From: JBHWPB01 sp043424675
GTDB taxonomy: Bacteria > Bacillota > Bacilli > Lactobacillales > Carnobacteriaceae_A
Reading direction: 5' to 3'
Length of the DNA stretch: 32,482 nucleotides
Assembly: GCA_043424675.1 (NCBI GenBank)
Contig: JBHWPB010000027.1
Span: 1-32,482 of the forward strand
Shown in pieces: positions 1 through 8,954 of this stretch. Under the pieces are notes generated by a model. It had not been told where the DNA came from, ran no database searches, and saw only the letters and a program-made list of their open reading frames with translations. The stretch's first letter is position 1, and every line of letters starts with the position of its first letter. The translations under genes and the position numbers were made by a program.

Positions 1-1221
1 AGATTACTGGATAACTCAGATGACTTTTTATCTTCAATTCAGATCGCCATCACTTTGGCAGGATTTTTAAACAGTGCTTCTGCAGCAACTACTTTAGCTC
101 AAAACGTGTTCGCGCCTCTGCTGACTAACCTTGGGGTTCCAGGAGCAGAAACGCTAGCAGTGGTTGTCGTAACCTTATTAATTTCTTATATTACCCTTGT
201 GTTTGGTGAGCTCTATCCTAAGGCTGTCGCCCTTCAGATGCCGGAAACTTTTGCTAAAAACGCCTCTGGCATTATTGCCGTCGTGCAGAAAGTATTCAAG
301 CCGCTTATTTGGCTTCTTTCTGCGTCGACGAACCTTCTCAAGCGAATCACTCCTGTTGATTTTTCTGCTACAGAAGAGAGAATGACACGGGATGAATTCC
401 GTTACTACCTTGATCAAAGTCGTCGCGATGAGGTTATTGACCGAGCAGAATTTTCAATGCTCCATGGCGTACTTTCCTTGGATAATAAAATAACTCGTGA
501 AGTCATGATTCCACGTACAGAAGCATTTCTGATTGATTATGACGATGGTACAGAATATAATTTACAAAAGTTATTAGAGCTACAGTACTCAAGAGTTCCA
601 ATGTATGATGACGAAGTAGATCAGATTATGGGAATTATCCATGTTAAAAACCTATTGAAAGCGTCTGTGGATGTTCCACTCAATGAAATTGATTTGAAAG
701 ATATTATGAACGATCCGCTTTATGTACCTGAAACAATTTTTGTTGACGATTTGCTCTATGAAATGCAGCGAACAAACAATGCGATGGCTATTGTAGTAGA
801 TGAGTATGGCGGCGTTGTCGGGCTGATCACAGTAGAAGATATTATAGAAGAAATCGTTGGTAATATCGAAGACGAGTATGATGAGCTCAGTCATGATGAT
901 GTGCAGATTCTTAGTGATGATGAGTTTCTAGTAGAAGGGTCTATGTTGCTGCACGACTTTAATGAGTACTTTAATACAGCTATCTCATCTGAAGCTGTGG
1001 ACAGTATCGGAGGGTACTTTGTAGCTGAAACAGGGATCATTCCGAATGAAAATATCAGTGAGGAAAGCAGAATCGATCCCGAAGAGAAAGAAACTCAGCT
1101 GGAAGTAAACGATCTCATCTTAGATATTCACTCGGTTGAGGGAACGCGAATTAATCAATTGCATGTCACATCAATTCGCCAAGAAAAAGAATTTACCTTA
1201 AATGAAGAAGAGAGTAAGTAG
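1..1221 (+). CDS. CNNM/CorC-family (hemolysin-like) membrane protein with CBS pair, 5' truncated
   Basis: The reading frame is open from base 1, so the gene starts before the window; 406 codons are visible and roughly 40-50 N-terminal residues are probably missing compared with family members of about 440-460 residues. The visible part begins inside the DUF21/CNNM membrane domain, with hydrophobic stretches encoded around 85-300. It is followed by a CBS pair (motif REVMIPRT encoded near 500-515; VDEYGGVVGLITVEDIIEEI encoded near 796-855, the hallmark end of the second CBS motif) and a C-terminal CorC_HlyC domain. The family is linked to Mg2+/Co2+ transport or resistance; the old name 'hemolysin' is not supported by function in most members. 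An apparent internal start at 55 (TTG) is only the first start-like codon in the window, not the true start. A purK-like gene follows 41 nt downstream on the same strand. Confidence 0.9.
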   Translation, partial: RLLDNSDDFLSSIQIAITLAGFLNSASAATTLAQNVFAPLLTNLGVPGAETLAVVVVTLLISYITLVFGELYPKAVALQMPETFAKNASGIIAVVQKVFKPLIWLLSASTNLLKRITPVDFSATEERMTRDEFRYYLDQSRRDEVIDRAEFSMLHGVLSLDNKITREVMIPRTEAFLIDYDDGTEYNLQKLLELQYSRVPMYDDEVDQIMGIIHVKNLLKASVDVPLNEIDLKDIMNDPLYVPETIFVDDLLYEMQRTNNAMAIVVDEYGGVVGLITVEDIIEEIVGNIEDEYDELSHDDVQILSDDEFLVEGSMLLHDFNEYFNTAISSEAVDSIGGYFVAETGIIPNENISEESRIDPEEKETQLEVNDLILDIHSVEGTRINQLHVTSIRQEKEFTLNEEESK

Positions 1222-1262
1222 TATCAATTGAGAATATTTAGATCTTAAGGAGATAATGACTG

Positions 1263-2378
1263 ATGAAAGAATGGGTAAAGCCAGGAGAAACAGTAGGGAT
1301 TATTGGAGAAGGCATTGAAACATGTTCTTTGATTCAATCTACTCGTGATTTAGGTTATAGAGTCTCTGTGTATAGCCCTCATCCAAGTGACGTCGCTTCC
1401 CAAAGAGCAGACCGTCAATTTATTGGGGAATATACAGATGAGCAGAATTTAGTTTCTTTTGCTCAGACAGTAGATACTTTAATTTACATGACTCATTTAG
1501 TTCCTTCAGAAATAATTTCAAAGATCTCAGAAAATATCAATGTGCCGCAGCAGGACATGCTGCTTTCTCTAGCACAAGATATTTCGTTAAGAAATGCTTT
1601 TTTAGAAAGCTTAGACATTGCGATACCTGATTACATGACTGTGGTCTCGGGTCAAGGTCTAGAAGAAGCAGTAGAAAAATTGGGCTATCCTCTTCTTGTA
1701 AGAAGGAATCAGACAGATTGGTTAGAAGAAGCTTTATTCGTCATAGAAAGTGAAAAGGATCTGGATGAACTGTTGAACCATCCATTTCGGGGAACTTATA
1801 TTGCGGAGCCTCTTGCTCCAGATGCGAGAGAGTTTGTTGTTTCCGTAGCAAAAACTCGAGACAAAGAGGTATTGCCTGGGAGAATAACAGAGTTAAAACA
1901 TAGAGACAATCGTTTATATCAGGCTATTTATCCTCCTCAAATGGAAGATGAGACAGTCGTGGAAGTGGTTGATATTGCAGATAGAATAGCAGAAGAGCTA
2001 GAGTTCCAAGGCCTTTTTACTATTGAATTTTACCTCCATATGGACGGAACTTTAAAAGTGAAAGGTCTCGCGCCTTTTATCCATCCTGGCGCACACTACA
2101 CAACAGAAGCGGCTAATTTATCCCAATATGATATATTGATACGTGCCGTTCTAGGATGGCCTATTCCCAAAGTTGATAATTATAAAGAGATAGTGATGAT
2201 GCCTTTTTATACAGAACATAAAGAAAAAGTATACCAAGAATTCTTTGCACACCCTGACTGGCTCTTAAAAGTCTATCATGAAGAAGACAAAGATAAGCCC
2301 CAAGGACATCTTCTTCTTCTGACCGAAGATATCACTGGAGCGTTGGAAGAGTTAGCTGAAATTCAACTTTGGGAGTGA
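1263..2378 (+). CDS. PurK-like ATP-grasp protein with altered active-site residues
   Basis: The 371-residue protein has the length and order of PurK, 5-(carboxyamino)imidazole ribonucleotide synthase: N-terminal dinucleotide-like fold (VGIIGEG at 11-17), a central ATP-grasp domain (about 95-275), and a small C-terminal domain starting with SQYDILIRAVLGWPIP (287-302). However, family signature positions differ. The usual GGGQLG is GEGIET, the YEFENV motif is YMTHLV (75-80), and the metal/substrate loop normally reading NEiAPRpHNSGH reads KGLAPFIHPGAH (267-278). The second metal-binding Glu is therefore Gly268, the Arg is Phe272 and the Asn is Pro275; Glu255 in TIEF is kept. No purE or other pur gene is nearby. 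ATG at 1263 follows AAGGAG (1247-1252) by 10 nt. It may be a paralogue with another ATP-grasp reaction or a non-catalytic protein; annotation as functional PurK is doubtful. Confidence 0.75.
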   Translation: MKEWVKPGETVGIIGEGIETCSLIQSTRDLGYRVSVYSPHPSDVASQRADRQFIGEYTDEQNLVSFAQTVDTLIYMTHLVPSEIISKISENINVPQQDMLLSLAQDISLRNAFLESLDIAIPDYMTVVSGQGLEEAVEKLGYPLLVRRNQTDWLEEALFVIESEKDLDELLNHPFRGTYIAEPLAPDAREFVVSVAKTRDKEVLPGRITELKHRDNRLYQAIYPPQMEDETVVEVVDIADRIAEELEFQGLFTIEFYLHMDGTLKVKGLAPFIHPGAHYTTEAANLSQYDILIRAVLGWPIPKVDNYKEIVMMPFYTEHKEKVYQEFFAHPDWLLKVYHEEDKDKPQGHLLLLTEDITGALEELAEIQLWE

Positions 2379-2404
2379 AGAAATTATAAATAAGATATTC
2401 AGAC

Positions 2405-2430
2405 AAAACCGTCGCCTAAGGACGGTTTTT
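2405..2430 (+). terminator. Intrinsic terminator after the purK-like gene
   Basis: A perfect 9-bp stem AAAACCGTC (2405-2413) / GACGGTTTT (2421-2429) with a 7-nt loop runs into a T-rich tract (TTTTTGTCTTTT). It separates the purK-like gene from the gntR gene. Confidence 0.8.
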
Positions 2431-2459
2431 GTCTTTTGAAGGGAGTTAAATAAGAGAAG

Positions 2460-3095
2460 ATGAGTCTGGAAAAAAAAGCCTATGATTTTATTAAAGGTAA
2501 AATTATTCATTATGAATGGCTGCCTGGAATGAGCATTCGAGAACAAGACATCGCGCGAGAGTTGGAGACAAGCAGAACCCCTGTGAGACGAGCATTTGAA
2601 AAGCTCGTGGATGAGGGACTGCTCATGAAAGAGACCAATCGCGGAGTCACGGTCAGCGGCCAAGTCTTATCGAAGTATGATATCCAAGAGCGCTTGAATT
2701 TTATAGAGCTCATGTTGACTTACCATCTCCAATACTTACAGACACAAGAATACGATTTTCCTCACGAAAAATTGGACGAGCCATTAGAACAGATGCAAAC
2801 AAGGGTGGATGATAAGAGTCGAAGCTTCACGGAAAGTGAAAGTCTCTTTATCAGTATTTTATTGGATGCTGGGAAAAATTCTTACCAAAAATGGCTGGTC
2901 CTCCAAACTTTTGAAGCCATATTTAAACAGCAGGGAAAAGTACAAGAGATTTTTCAAGAAAGTCGTGAAGAAAAGTTGGCATATCTTAAAAATTTAAGTA
3001 ATTATTTGAAGGAAAATGATTACCCTTATGCCCGACGCGAAATCCGTATTTTAATCAATCAACTCATTTTGAATCTATTTCAAGGGGCTAGGTAA
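2460..3095 (+). CDS. GntR-family transcriptional regulator
   Basis: A 211-residue protein with an N-terminal winged helix-turn-helix of the GntR type (about residues 1-70): KAYDFIKGKIIHYEWLPG, SIREQDIARELETSRTPVRR, then FEKLVDEGLLMKETNRGV. This pattern is diagnostic for the FadR/VanR side of the family. The helical C-terminal part (about 75-211) looks like a poorly conserved effector-binding FCD-like domain, and I cannot name its ligand. ATG at 2460 is the first possible start after an in-frame TAA at 2451; AAGGGAG (2439-2445) lies 14 nt upstream, slightly far. The gene stands alone between a terminator and the pcrA operon, so its targets cannot be read from context; autoregulation or control of the neighbouring purK-like gene is only a guess. 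Confidence 0.85.
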   Translation: MSLEKKAYDFIKGKIIHYEWLPGMSIREQDIARELETSRTPVRRAFEKLVDEGLLMKETNRGVTVSGQVLSKYDIQERLNFIELMLTYHLQYLQTQEYDFPHEKLDEPLEQMQTRVDDKSRSFTESESLFISILLDAGKNSYQKWLVLQTFEAIFKQQGKVQEIFQESREEKLAYLKNLSNYLKENDYPYARREIRILINQLILNLFQGAR

Positions 3096-3203
3096 AAGGA
3101 GCAAAGATAAAGCAGTAAAATACTTCATAAAGCTGACCTCGCCATAGAAAATAAGCTCTGTTTTTTGTATACTATTTCTGTATCAATGGAGGAGAATACT
3201 CAT

Positions 3204-5429
3204 ATGAATAAAAAAGATTTACTTGCTGGATTGAATCCGCAGCAGCAAAAGGCAGTCGTAACGACAGAAGGCCCGCTTTTGATAATGGCGGGAGCGGGAA
3301 GCGGGAAAACCCGTGTGCTGACGCACCGTGTGGCATATTTAATAGCTGAAAAACAAATCAGTCCGTGGAATATCATGGCGATTACTTTTACTAACAAAGC
3401 GGCTAATGAAATGAAAGAGCGTATTGATCGCTTAGTAGAACGAGGAGGAAAAGAAGTCTGGGTCTCGACTTTTCACTCTTTGTGTGTGCGTATTTTGAGA
3501 CAGGATAGTGATAAGATTGGATACAGTCGCAGCTTTACAATCGCTGATCCTTCTGAACAGCAGACTTTAATGAAAAGAATCCTAAAAAATAGAAATATCG
3601 ACCCCAAACGTTACAAGCCTCAAGCAATTCTGGGAGCAATATCTCAGGCGAAAAACGAATTGATCGATGAAAAAGCTTATCGCGAGAATGCTTCCACTTT
3701 CTATGAACGTCTCGTCGCAGATTGTTACGAAGATTATCAAAAAGAATTACGTTTGAGTGAATCTTTTGATTTCGATGACCTGATTATGCAGACCGTGCGT
3801 CTTTTTGAAGAAGATCAAGAAACTTTAGGCTACTACCAAACACGTTTTCAATATATTCATGTCGATGAATATCAAGATACCAACCATGCACAATATCGCT
3901 TGGTTCAATTGCTTGCCGAGCGCCTACGTAATATAGCAGTTGTTGGAGATGTAGATCAGAGTATTTATGGCTGGCGCGGGGCAGACATTCAAAATATTTT
4001 AGATTTTGAAAAAGACTATCCGGATGCTCAGACTATTTACTTAGACCAAAATTATCGTTCTACTCAGACCATTTTGACAGCCGCCAACGCTGTCATTGAA
4101 AATAACAGAGATCGTAAACCAAAAGACTTGTGGACAGACAACGCACAGGGAGATCTCATCACTTATTACAGGGCGCAATCAGAACGCGATGAAGCTCTCT
4201 TTGTCGTGGGTAAGATTCAAGAACTGATCAGGGAATACCCTGAACTTACTTATGATGATTTTGCCATTCTCTATCGTACCAATGCGCAGTCGCGTGTACT
4301 CGAAGAAAGTTTTAATACCTCTAATATTCCCTATCGTTTAATCGGCGGGCAGCGCTTCTATGACCGAAAAGAAATCAAAGATGTGCTGGCTTACATGACT
4401 TTGATTGTGAATCCTTCTGATAATCTGAGTTTTTCTCGTGTGGTCAATACTCCTAAACGCGGGATTGGGCCGGGAACGATGGATAAATTGACAGAAGCTG
4501 CAGAAGAGCTCGGCATTACTTTATACGAGGCGGCTCTGCAAGTTGAATCTATTAATACAATAAAGGGCAAGGCGCGTACAAACCTTTTATCTTTTGTTCA
4601 GGTCATCCAAAACCTGAGACAACAAGAAGAATTCTTGAACGTTGAAGAACTCACTCAAGAAATGTTAGATCAGTCAGGGTATATTGAAGATTTGAAAAAA
4701 GATAAAACATTAGAATCGGATGCCCGTATTGAAAACATCGAGGAGTTTCAGACGGTCGCCATTCAATATGTTCAAGAGAATAGAGAGGACGCCTCCTTAC
4801 TGGACTTTTTAACCGACTTGTCCCTCATTCAAGCAACAGATATATCTGAAGACGAAGAGATGAGTGAAGTGACTTTGATGACTTTACACTCCGCAAAAGG
4901 GCTCGAGTTTCCAGTCGTCTTTTTAATCGGAATGGAAGAGGGCATCTTTCCTCATTCTCGTGCTGCGATTGATGAGGAAGAATTAGAAGAAGAAAGACGT
5001 CTGGCCTATGTCGGTATTACTCGAGCAGAGAGAAAATTATTCTTGGCCAACGCCTATTCCAGAACGATATATGGGAGACGTAATGCTAATCCGCCTTCAC
5101 GTTTTCTAGAAGAGATTCAAGATGATCTCATTGAATCAGCAGGCAAGCGAGAACCGACTCAATCGCACACCCGTATTCAGAGAAAATCTATGGCATCTTA
5201 TAAGTCTAGAGTAAATGCAGCTAAAAATCAGACCCCGACAGGAGCAGTCGGGGCAGAGAAAGAAACCTTCGATGTCGGAGACAAAGTGTCCCACAAAAAA
5301 TGGGGAGAGGGCGTTGTCGTTCGTGTCACTGGGGAAAGCAAGGATATGATGCTGGACATCGCCTTTCCAAGTGAAGGGATTAAAAAACTACTCGCAGAGT
5401 ATGCTCCCATTGAAAAAGTACAAAAATAA
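3204..5429 (+). CDS. pcrA: ATP-dependent DNA helicase PcrA (UvrD/Rep family)
   Basis: SF1A 3'-5' DNA helicase of 741 residues, matching the usual length of about 740. Visible motifs: Q-motif LNPQQQKAV (10-18), Walker A AGAGSGKT (29-36), ITFTNKAA (motif Ia), motif II DEYQDT (221-226), motif III GDVDQSIYGWRGAD, motif IV region QNYRST, motif V TLHSAKGLEFPVVF and motif VI RRLAYVGITRAE. The C-terminal segment KVSHKKWGEGVVVRVTGE is the Tudor-like domain that binds RNA polymerase in PcrA/UvrD. The protein works in excision repair, plasmid rolling-circle replication and removal of RecA or stalled polymerase. ATG at 3204 is chosen because GGAGGAG (3188-3194) lies 9 nt upstream; the frame is open back to a TTG at 3165, but that has no Shine-Dalgarno. 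It is the first gene of pcrA-ligA-camS-gatCAB; ligA follows after 12 nt. A possible -10 (TATACT, 3168-3173) lacks a good -35. Confidence 0.97.
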   Translation: MNKKDLLAGLNPQQQKAVVTTEGPLLIMAGAGSGKTRVLTHRVAYLIAEKQISPWNIMAITFTNKAANEMKERIDRLVERGGKEVWVSTFHSLCVRILRQDSDKIGYSRSFTIADPSEQQTLMKRILKNRNIDPKRYKPQAILGAISQAKNELIDEKAYRENASTFYERLVADCYEDYQKELRLSESFDFDDLIMQTVRLFEEDQETLGYYQTRFQYIHVDEYQDTNHAQYRLVQLLAERLRNIAVVGDVDQSIYGWRGADIQNILDFEKDYPDAQTIYLDQNYRSTQTILTAANAVIENNRDRKPKDLWTDNAQGDLITYYRAQSERDEALFVVGKIQELIREYPELTYDDFAILYRTNAQSRVLEESFNTSNIPYRLIGGQRFYDRKEIKDVLAYMTLIVNPSDNLSFSRVVNTPKRGIGPGTMDKLTEAAEELGITLYEAALQVESINTIKGKARTNLLSFVQVIQNLRQQEEFLNVEELTQEMLDQSGYIEDLKKDKTLESDARIENIEEFQTVAIQYVQENREDASLLDFLTDLSLIQATDISEDEEMSEVTLMTLHSAKGLEFPVVFLIGMEEGIFPHSRAAIDEEELEEERRLAYVGITRAERKLFLANAYSRTIYGRRNANPPSRFLEEIQDDLIESAGKREPTQSHTRIQRKSMASYKSRVNAAKNQTPTGAVGAEKETFDVGDKVSHKKWGEGVVVRVTGESKDMMLDIAFPSEGIKKLLAEYAPIEKVQK

Positions 5430-5441
5430 AGGAGATTTTTA

Positions 5442-7472
5442 ATGGCAGAGGATCAAATTTTTGAAGAAGCTCGTGAGCGTATCAGTGATTTAAATAAGCA
5501 GCTCGAGCGCTATAGTTATGAATACTATGTCTTAGACCAGCCGACTATCACAGATGCAGAGTATGATCTGTTGTATCAAGAGTTATTAGAGTTAGAAGCA
5601 ACTTATCCCGGACTTGTCTCAGGTGATTCCGTCACTCAGCGTGTAGGTGGCGAGGTGTTGGACGGTTTCGATAAAGTCAGACATGAAAGACCCATGTTGA
5701 GTTTAGACGATGCTTTTGACCAGGAAGAGTTAGAAGACTTCGATGGTCGTATCCAAAGAAACATGGACGAAGCTTATGAATATATCGCTGAATATAAAAT
5801 CGACGGGCTGGCCATTGCTTTAACATATGAAGAAGGTGAACTTGTGAGAGGGGCGACTCGTGGGGACGGCACTATAGGAGAAGACGTGACAGAAAATATC
5901 CGTACTGTCCGCTCTATTCCCCAACAATTGGAAGAACCCCTCAATATCGAAGTCCGGGGCGAAGTTTATATGCCCAAGCGTTCTTTCCTTTCCCTAAACC
6001 AACGTCAGGAAGAGGAAGGAAAGAATGTTTTCGCTAATCCGAGAAATGCAGCGGCCGGCAGTCTCAGAAATTTAGATACAGCTGTTACGGCCCAAAGAAA
6101 TTTGAGTGCTTTCTTTTATACCTTAGTTGATGCAGAAGACTATGATATTGAAAAACAAAGTCAAGCTCTAGACCAATTGGAAGCATGGGGCTTTCCTGTC
6201 AATGAAGGCCGTCAGATCTTTGAAACAATCGCTGCGGTTGAATCTTTTATCGATAAAACGACCGAGGATAGAACAGCTCTTCCTTATGAAATTGATGGCA
6301 TCGTTATTAAAATAGATAGTTTTAAACAGCAAGAAGAACTGGGCTATACTGCTCGTTCACCGCGCTGGGCGATCGCTTATAAATTTCCAGCGGAGGTTGC
6401 TCAGACAGAAGTTTTAGATATCGAATGGACAGTGGGGCGGACTGGGGTAGTGACTCCTACTGCTATTATGGATCCTGTCTTACTGGATGGCTCTGTCGTT
6501 CAGCGTGCGACGTTGCATAATGCAGATCTTTTACAAGAAAAAGATGTGCGACCAGGGGATAGAGTTTACATCAGGAAAGCAGGAGACATTATCCCAGAAG
6601 TTATTCGGGTTGATTTTTCAGAGCGAGAAGAAAAGAGTGTCCCCTATGCTATCCCTGAACATTGTCCCGTCTGCGACTCTGAACTGGTTCACTTAGAAGA
6701 TGAAGTTGCTTTGCGCTGCATTAATTTACAATGTCCTGCCCAAGCAGTGGAACGCATCATTCATTATGCTTCTCGTAATGCGATGAATATTGATGGGCTA
6801 GGAGAAAAAATGGCAGACAAACTTTATAGAGCGGGCTTGATTAAAGATGTTTCAGATTTATATTCACTCGAAGCAGAAAAATTGTTACAATTAGAACGTA
6901 TGGGTGAAAAATCATCAGCTAATCTTGTCGAAGCGATCGATGACAGCCGCGCTAATTCTTTAGAGCGTTTGTTATTTGGTTTAGGAATCCGTCATGTCGG
7001 CAAAAAAGCATCAGAATTACTTGCTGAACACTTCCAAACACTCAAAAATATAGCAGAATCTTCTAGTGAAGAGCTGCAGATGGTGGAAGGTATCGGAGAT
7101 ATTATTGCCGAAAGCATCCAAGCTTTCTTTGAATTAGAGGAAACAGACCAACTGGTTCATAATCTAAAAGAGGCGGGTGTGAATATGGAATATCTCTCGC
7201 AGCAGTCTGACGAGATAGATTTATCTGAAAGTCCTTTCCTTGATAAAACAGTTGTTTTAACAGGGAAATTAGAAAAATATTCAAGACCTGAATTACAAGA
7301 GATTATCGAAAATCTTGGAGGAAAAGTGACGGGGAGTGTGTCTGGCAATACCGATTTATTAATTGTCGGAGAGAATCCGGGCAGCAAACTAACAAAATCC
7401 CAAGAATTAGAGATTGAGGTATGGACCGAAGATGATTTAGAGATAGAGGATTGGATGGGAGAGATAAATTAA
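5442..7472 (+). CDS. ligA: NAD+-dependent DNA ligase LigA
   Basis: Essential replicative and repair ligase, 676 residues, the normal length. Domain order is complete: Ia (about 1-70, with the NMN-binding YSYEYYVLD and DAEYD motifs), adenylation domain with the nucleophile Lys119 in KIDG (119-122) and the motif NPRNAAAGSLRNLD, OB fold with RTGVVTPTA, a four-cysteine zinc finger (CPVC ... CINLQC near residues 405-430), helix-hairpin-helix repeats (about 440-575, with GLGIRHVGKK), and a C-terminal BRCT domain (about 595-670, LTGKLEKYSRPELQE). It joins nicks using NAD+, releasing NMN. ATG at 5442 follows AAAGGAG at 5428-5434. It is translated in the pcrA operon, and the next gene, camS, begins directly after its stop codon with no spacer, suggesting translational coupling. 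Confidence 0.98.
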   Translation: MAEDQIFEEARERISDLNKQLERYSYEYYVLDQPTITDAEYDLLYQELLELEATYPGLVSGDSVTQRVGGEVLDGFDKVRHERPMLSLDDAFDQEELEDFDGRIQRNMDEAYEYIAEYKIDGLAIALTYEEGELVRGATRGDGTIGEDVTENIRTVRSIPQQLEEPLNIEVRGEVYMPKRSFLSLNQRQEEEGKNVFANPRNAAAGSLRNLDTAVTAQRNLSAFFYTLVDAEDYDIEKQSQALDQLEAWGFPVNEGRQIFETIAAVESFIDKTTEDRTALPYEIDGIVIKIDSFKQQEELGYTARSPRWAIAYKFPAEVAQTEVLDIEWTVGRTGVVTPTAIMDPVLLDGSVVQRATLHNADLLQEKDVRPGDRVYIRKAGDIIPEVIRVDFSEREEKSVPYAIPEHCPVCDSELVHLEDEVALRCINLQCPAQAVERIIHYASRNAMNIDGLGEKMADKLYRAGLIKDVSDLYSLEAEKLLQLERMGEKSSANLVEAIDDSRANSLERLLFGLGIRHVGKKASELLAEHFQTLKNIAESSSEELQMVEGIGDIIAESIQAFFELEETDQLVHNLKEAGVNMEYLSQQSDEIDLSESPFLDKTVVLTGKLEKYSRPELQEIIENLGGKVTGSVSGNTDLLIVGENPGSKLTKSQELEIEVWTEDDLEIEDWMGEIN

Positions 7473-8618
7473 ATGAGAAATAAAACAAGAAAGGTGAGTA
7501 TCCTCCTTTCACTTATCCTTTTTTTAAGTGCCTGTGTCCCTTTAGAGGGAGAAGAAAATGAAGATTCACAGGAAATCCTGTCCAATGAAGAAGGTGAGAC
7601 ACGTGAGGGTTCACAAGCCCCATCTATTTCATCTCTGACAGGTGATTATTATCGGCCTATTATAAGAGATGGCAGATATCAGACAAGTGAGTCTCGCGGT
7701 ATAACTTTAGAGCTGAATTCCTCAGCGAATATTAAATCGTTTGAAAAAGGATTGCTGGATTTATCAAAACAATACTTCTCTACAGACGAACATTTCTTTG
7801 AAGAAGGGCAATATATTCCAGAAGATGTTGTACGCAGTTGGCTCGGTCGTGAAAGCGAAGATAATCCCAATGGTTTGAACCCAGAAAATAATGGTGAGAC
7901 AGAGGCAGACGCACGGAATCCGATTTATATTGAAACTATTCTTGAACAAGATTACTATATAGAAACCGAAGAAGGACTCCGTTTAGCAGGGATAACGATT
8001 GGGTTAGGGATGAATTCAATCGATTACTTTCAGAAGGAAGCTTATGGTACAGTATATGAAGACCCTATTCCCAGTGAAGAAATTTTAGCGGTTGGTCAAG
8101 AAATGGCTCAAACTATTCTTCAAAGAATGCGTGAAGTAGAAGATCTTCAAAATGTTCCCATAGTTTTTGGCATCTTCGAACAATCCCCGCGTGACAGCTT
8201 GGCAGGAGGAACATACATCGCTGAGACGTTGAGTGAAGGTGGAGATTCTATGAACGCATGGCAAGCTTTGAATTATTCGAAAGAAGTTTTGATGGGTAGT
8301 GATGAACAGACCAATGAGGCTGCGAGTTTTTCAAACTTTAAATCAGAAGTGGAAAACTTTTTCCCAAACCTCAGCGGTGTCACTGGTGTGGTCCACTACC
8401 ATGAAGGACAGCCCATTGCTATGTTTATTGATATCACCACTCAGTTTTATGGGGAAGGGGAGATGATCGCCTTTGTTCAATATGTACAAAGTAAAAGTGC
8501 AGAACTGCTTCCATCAAACTTACCGATAGAAATTCAAATATCTTCGATGGATGGCGTGGAAGCATTTTTATACAGTACAGCAGGCGACAGCACAACAAAA
8601 GGTCATTTGTTTTATTAA
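7473..8618 (+). CDS. camS: CamS-family lipoprotein (sex-pheromone precursor family)
   Basis: A 381-residue lipoprotein: basic N-terminus, hydrophobic core SILLSLILFLSA and lipobox L-S-A-C with the lipidated Cys at residue 21. The mature part starts with an acidic linker (EGEENEDSQE) and continues as the CamS fold, with conserved-looking blocks such as GDYYRPII, SRGITLEL, VTGVVHYHEG and LPIEIQISS. In enterococci and staphylococci the cleaved signal peptide of this family yields the cAM373-type heptapeptide pheromone; the role of the mature lipoprotein is not well known. Here the last seven residues before Cys are LILFLSA. The position between ligA and gatC is the common one in Bacilli (B. subtilis YerH). 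The start abuts the ligA stop codon; the ribosome site (GGAGAG, 7458-7463) lies inside ligA. Confidence 0.92.
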   Translation: MRNKTRKVSILLSLILFLSACVPLEGEENEDSQEILSNEEGETREGSQAPSISSLTGDYYRPIIRDGRYQTSESRGITLELNSSANIKSFEKGLLDLSKQYFSTDEHFFEEGQYIPEDVVRSWLGRESEDNPNGLNPENNGETEADARNPIYIETILEQDYYIETEEGLRLAGITIGLGMNSIDYFQKEAYGTVYEDPIPSEEILAVGQEMAQTILQRMREVEDLQNVPIVFGIFEQSPRDSLAGGTYIAETLSEGGDSMNAWQALNYSKEVLMGSDEQTNEAASFSNFKSEVENFFPNLSGVTGVVHYHEGQPIAMFIDITTQFYGEGEMIAFVQYVQSKSAELLPSNLPIEIQISSMDGVEAFLYSTAGDSTTKGHLFY

Positions 8619-8639
8619 AAAGTATAAAGGAGAGAGACA

Positions 8640-8954
8640 ATGAGTGATAGAGAAATAACTGTCGAATATGTAGAATATTTAGCGGAAATGGCAAAATTGT
8701 CCTTAACAGATGAAGAAGTTGAGGAATTTATTGAAGAAATAGAACTTGTTAATGAGAAAATAGATGCATTAAATGAGCTTGATGTCGCAGACTATGAACC
8801 TACTTACCATGGGAATAATATCCATAGTGTCATGCGCAGTGACGAGCCAGAGGAGCCTACCAACCGCGAATTGCTCTTTAAGAACACTAAACAAGAGGCA
8901 GCAGATTATATCGAGGTTCCAGCAATGATTGATGACGGGGAGGGCCAAGCATAA
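8640..8954 (+). CDS. gatC: Asp/Glu-tRNA amidotransferase subunit GatC
   Basis: The 104-residue smallest subunit of GatCAB, which converts Glu-tRNA(Gln) and Asp-tRNA(Asn) to the amidated forms. Recognised by length, the N-terminal helices (VEYLAEMAKLSLTDEEVEEF), the central FxxIL-like helix region and the C-terminal extension that wraps around GatA (VMRSDEPEEP, then FKNTKQEAADYIEVPAM). ATG at 8640 follows AGGAGAGAG by a few bases. Its TAA overlaps the gatA ATG by one base (TAATG), so the subunits are translationally coupled. Confidence 0.97.
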   Translation: MSDREITVEYVEYLAEMAKLSLTDEEVEEFIEEIELVNEKIDALNELDVADYEPTYHGNNIHSVMRSDEPEEPTNRELLFKNTKQEAADYIEVPAMIDDGEGQA

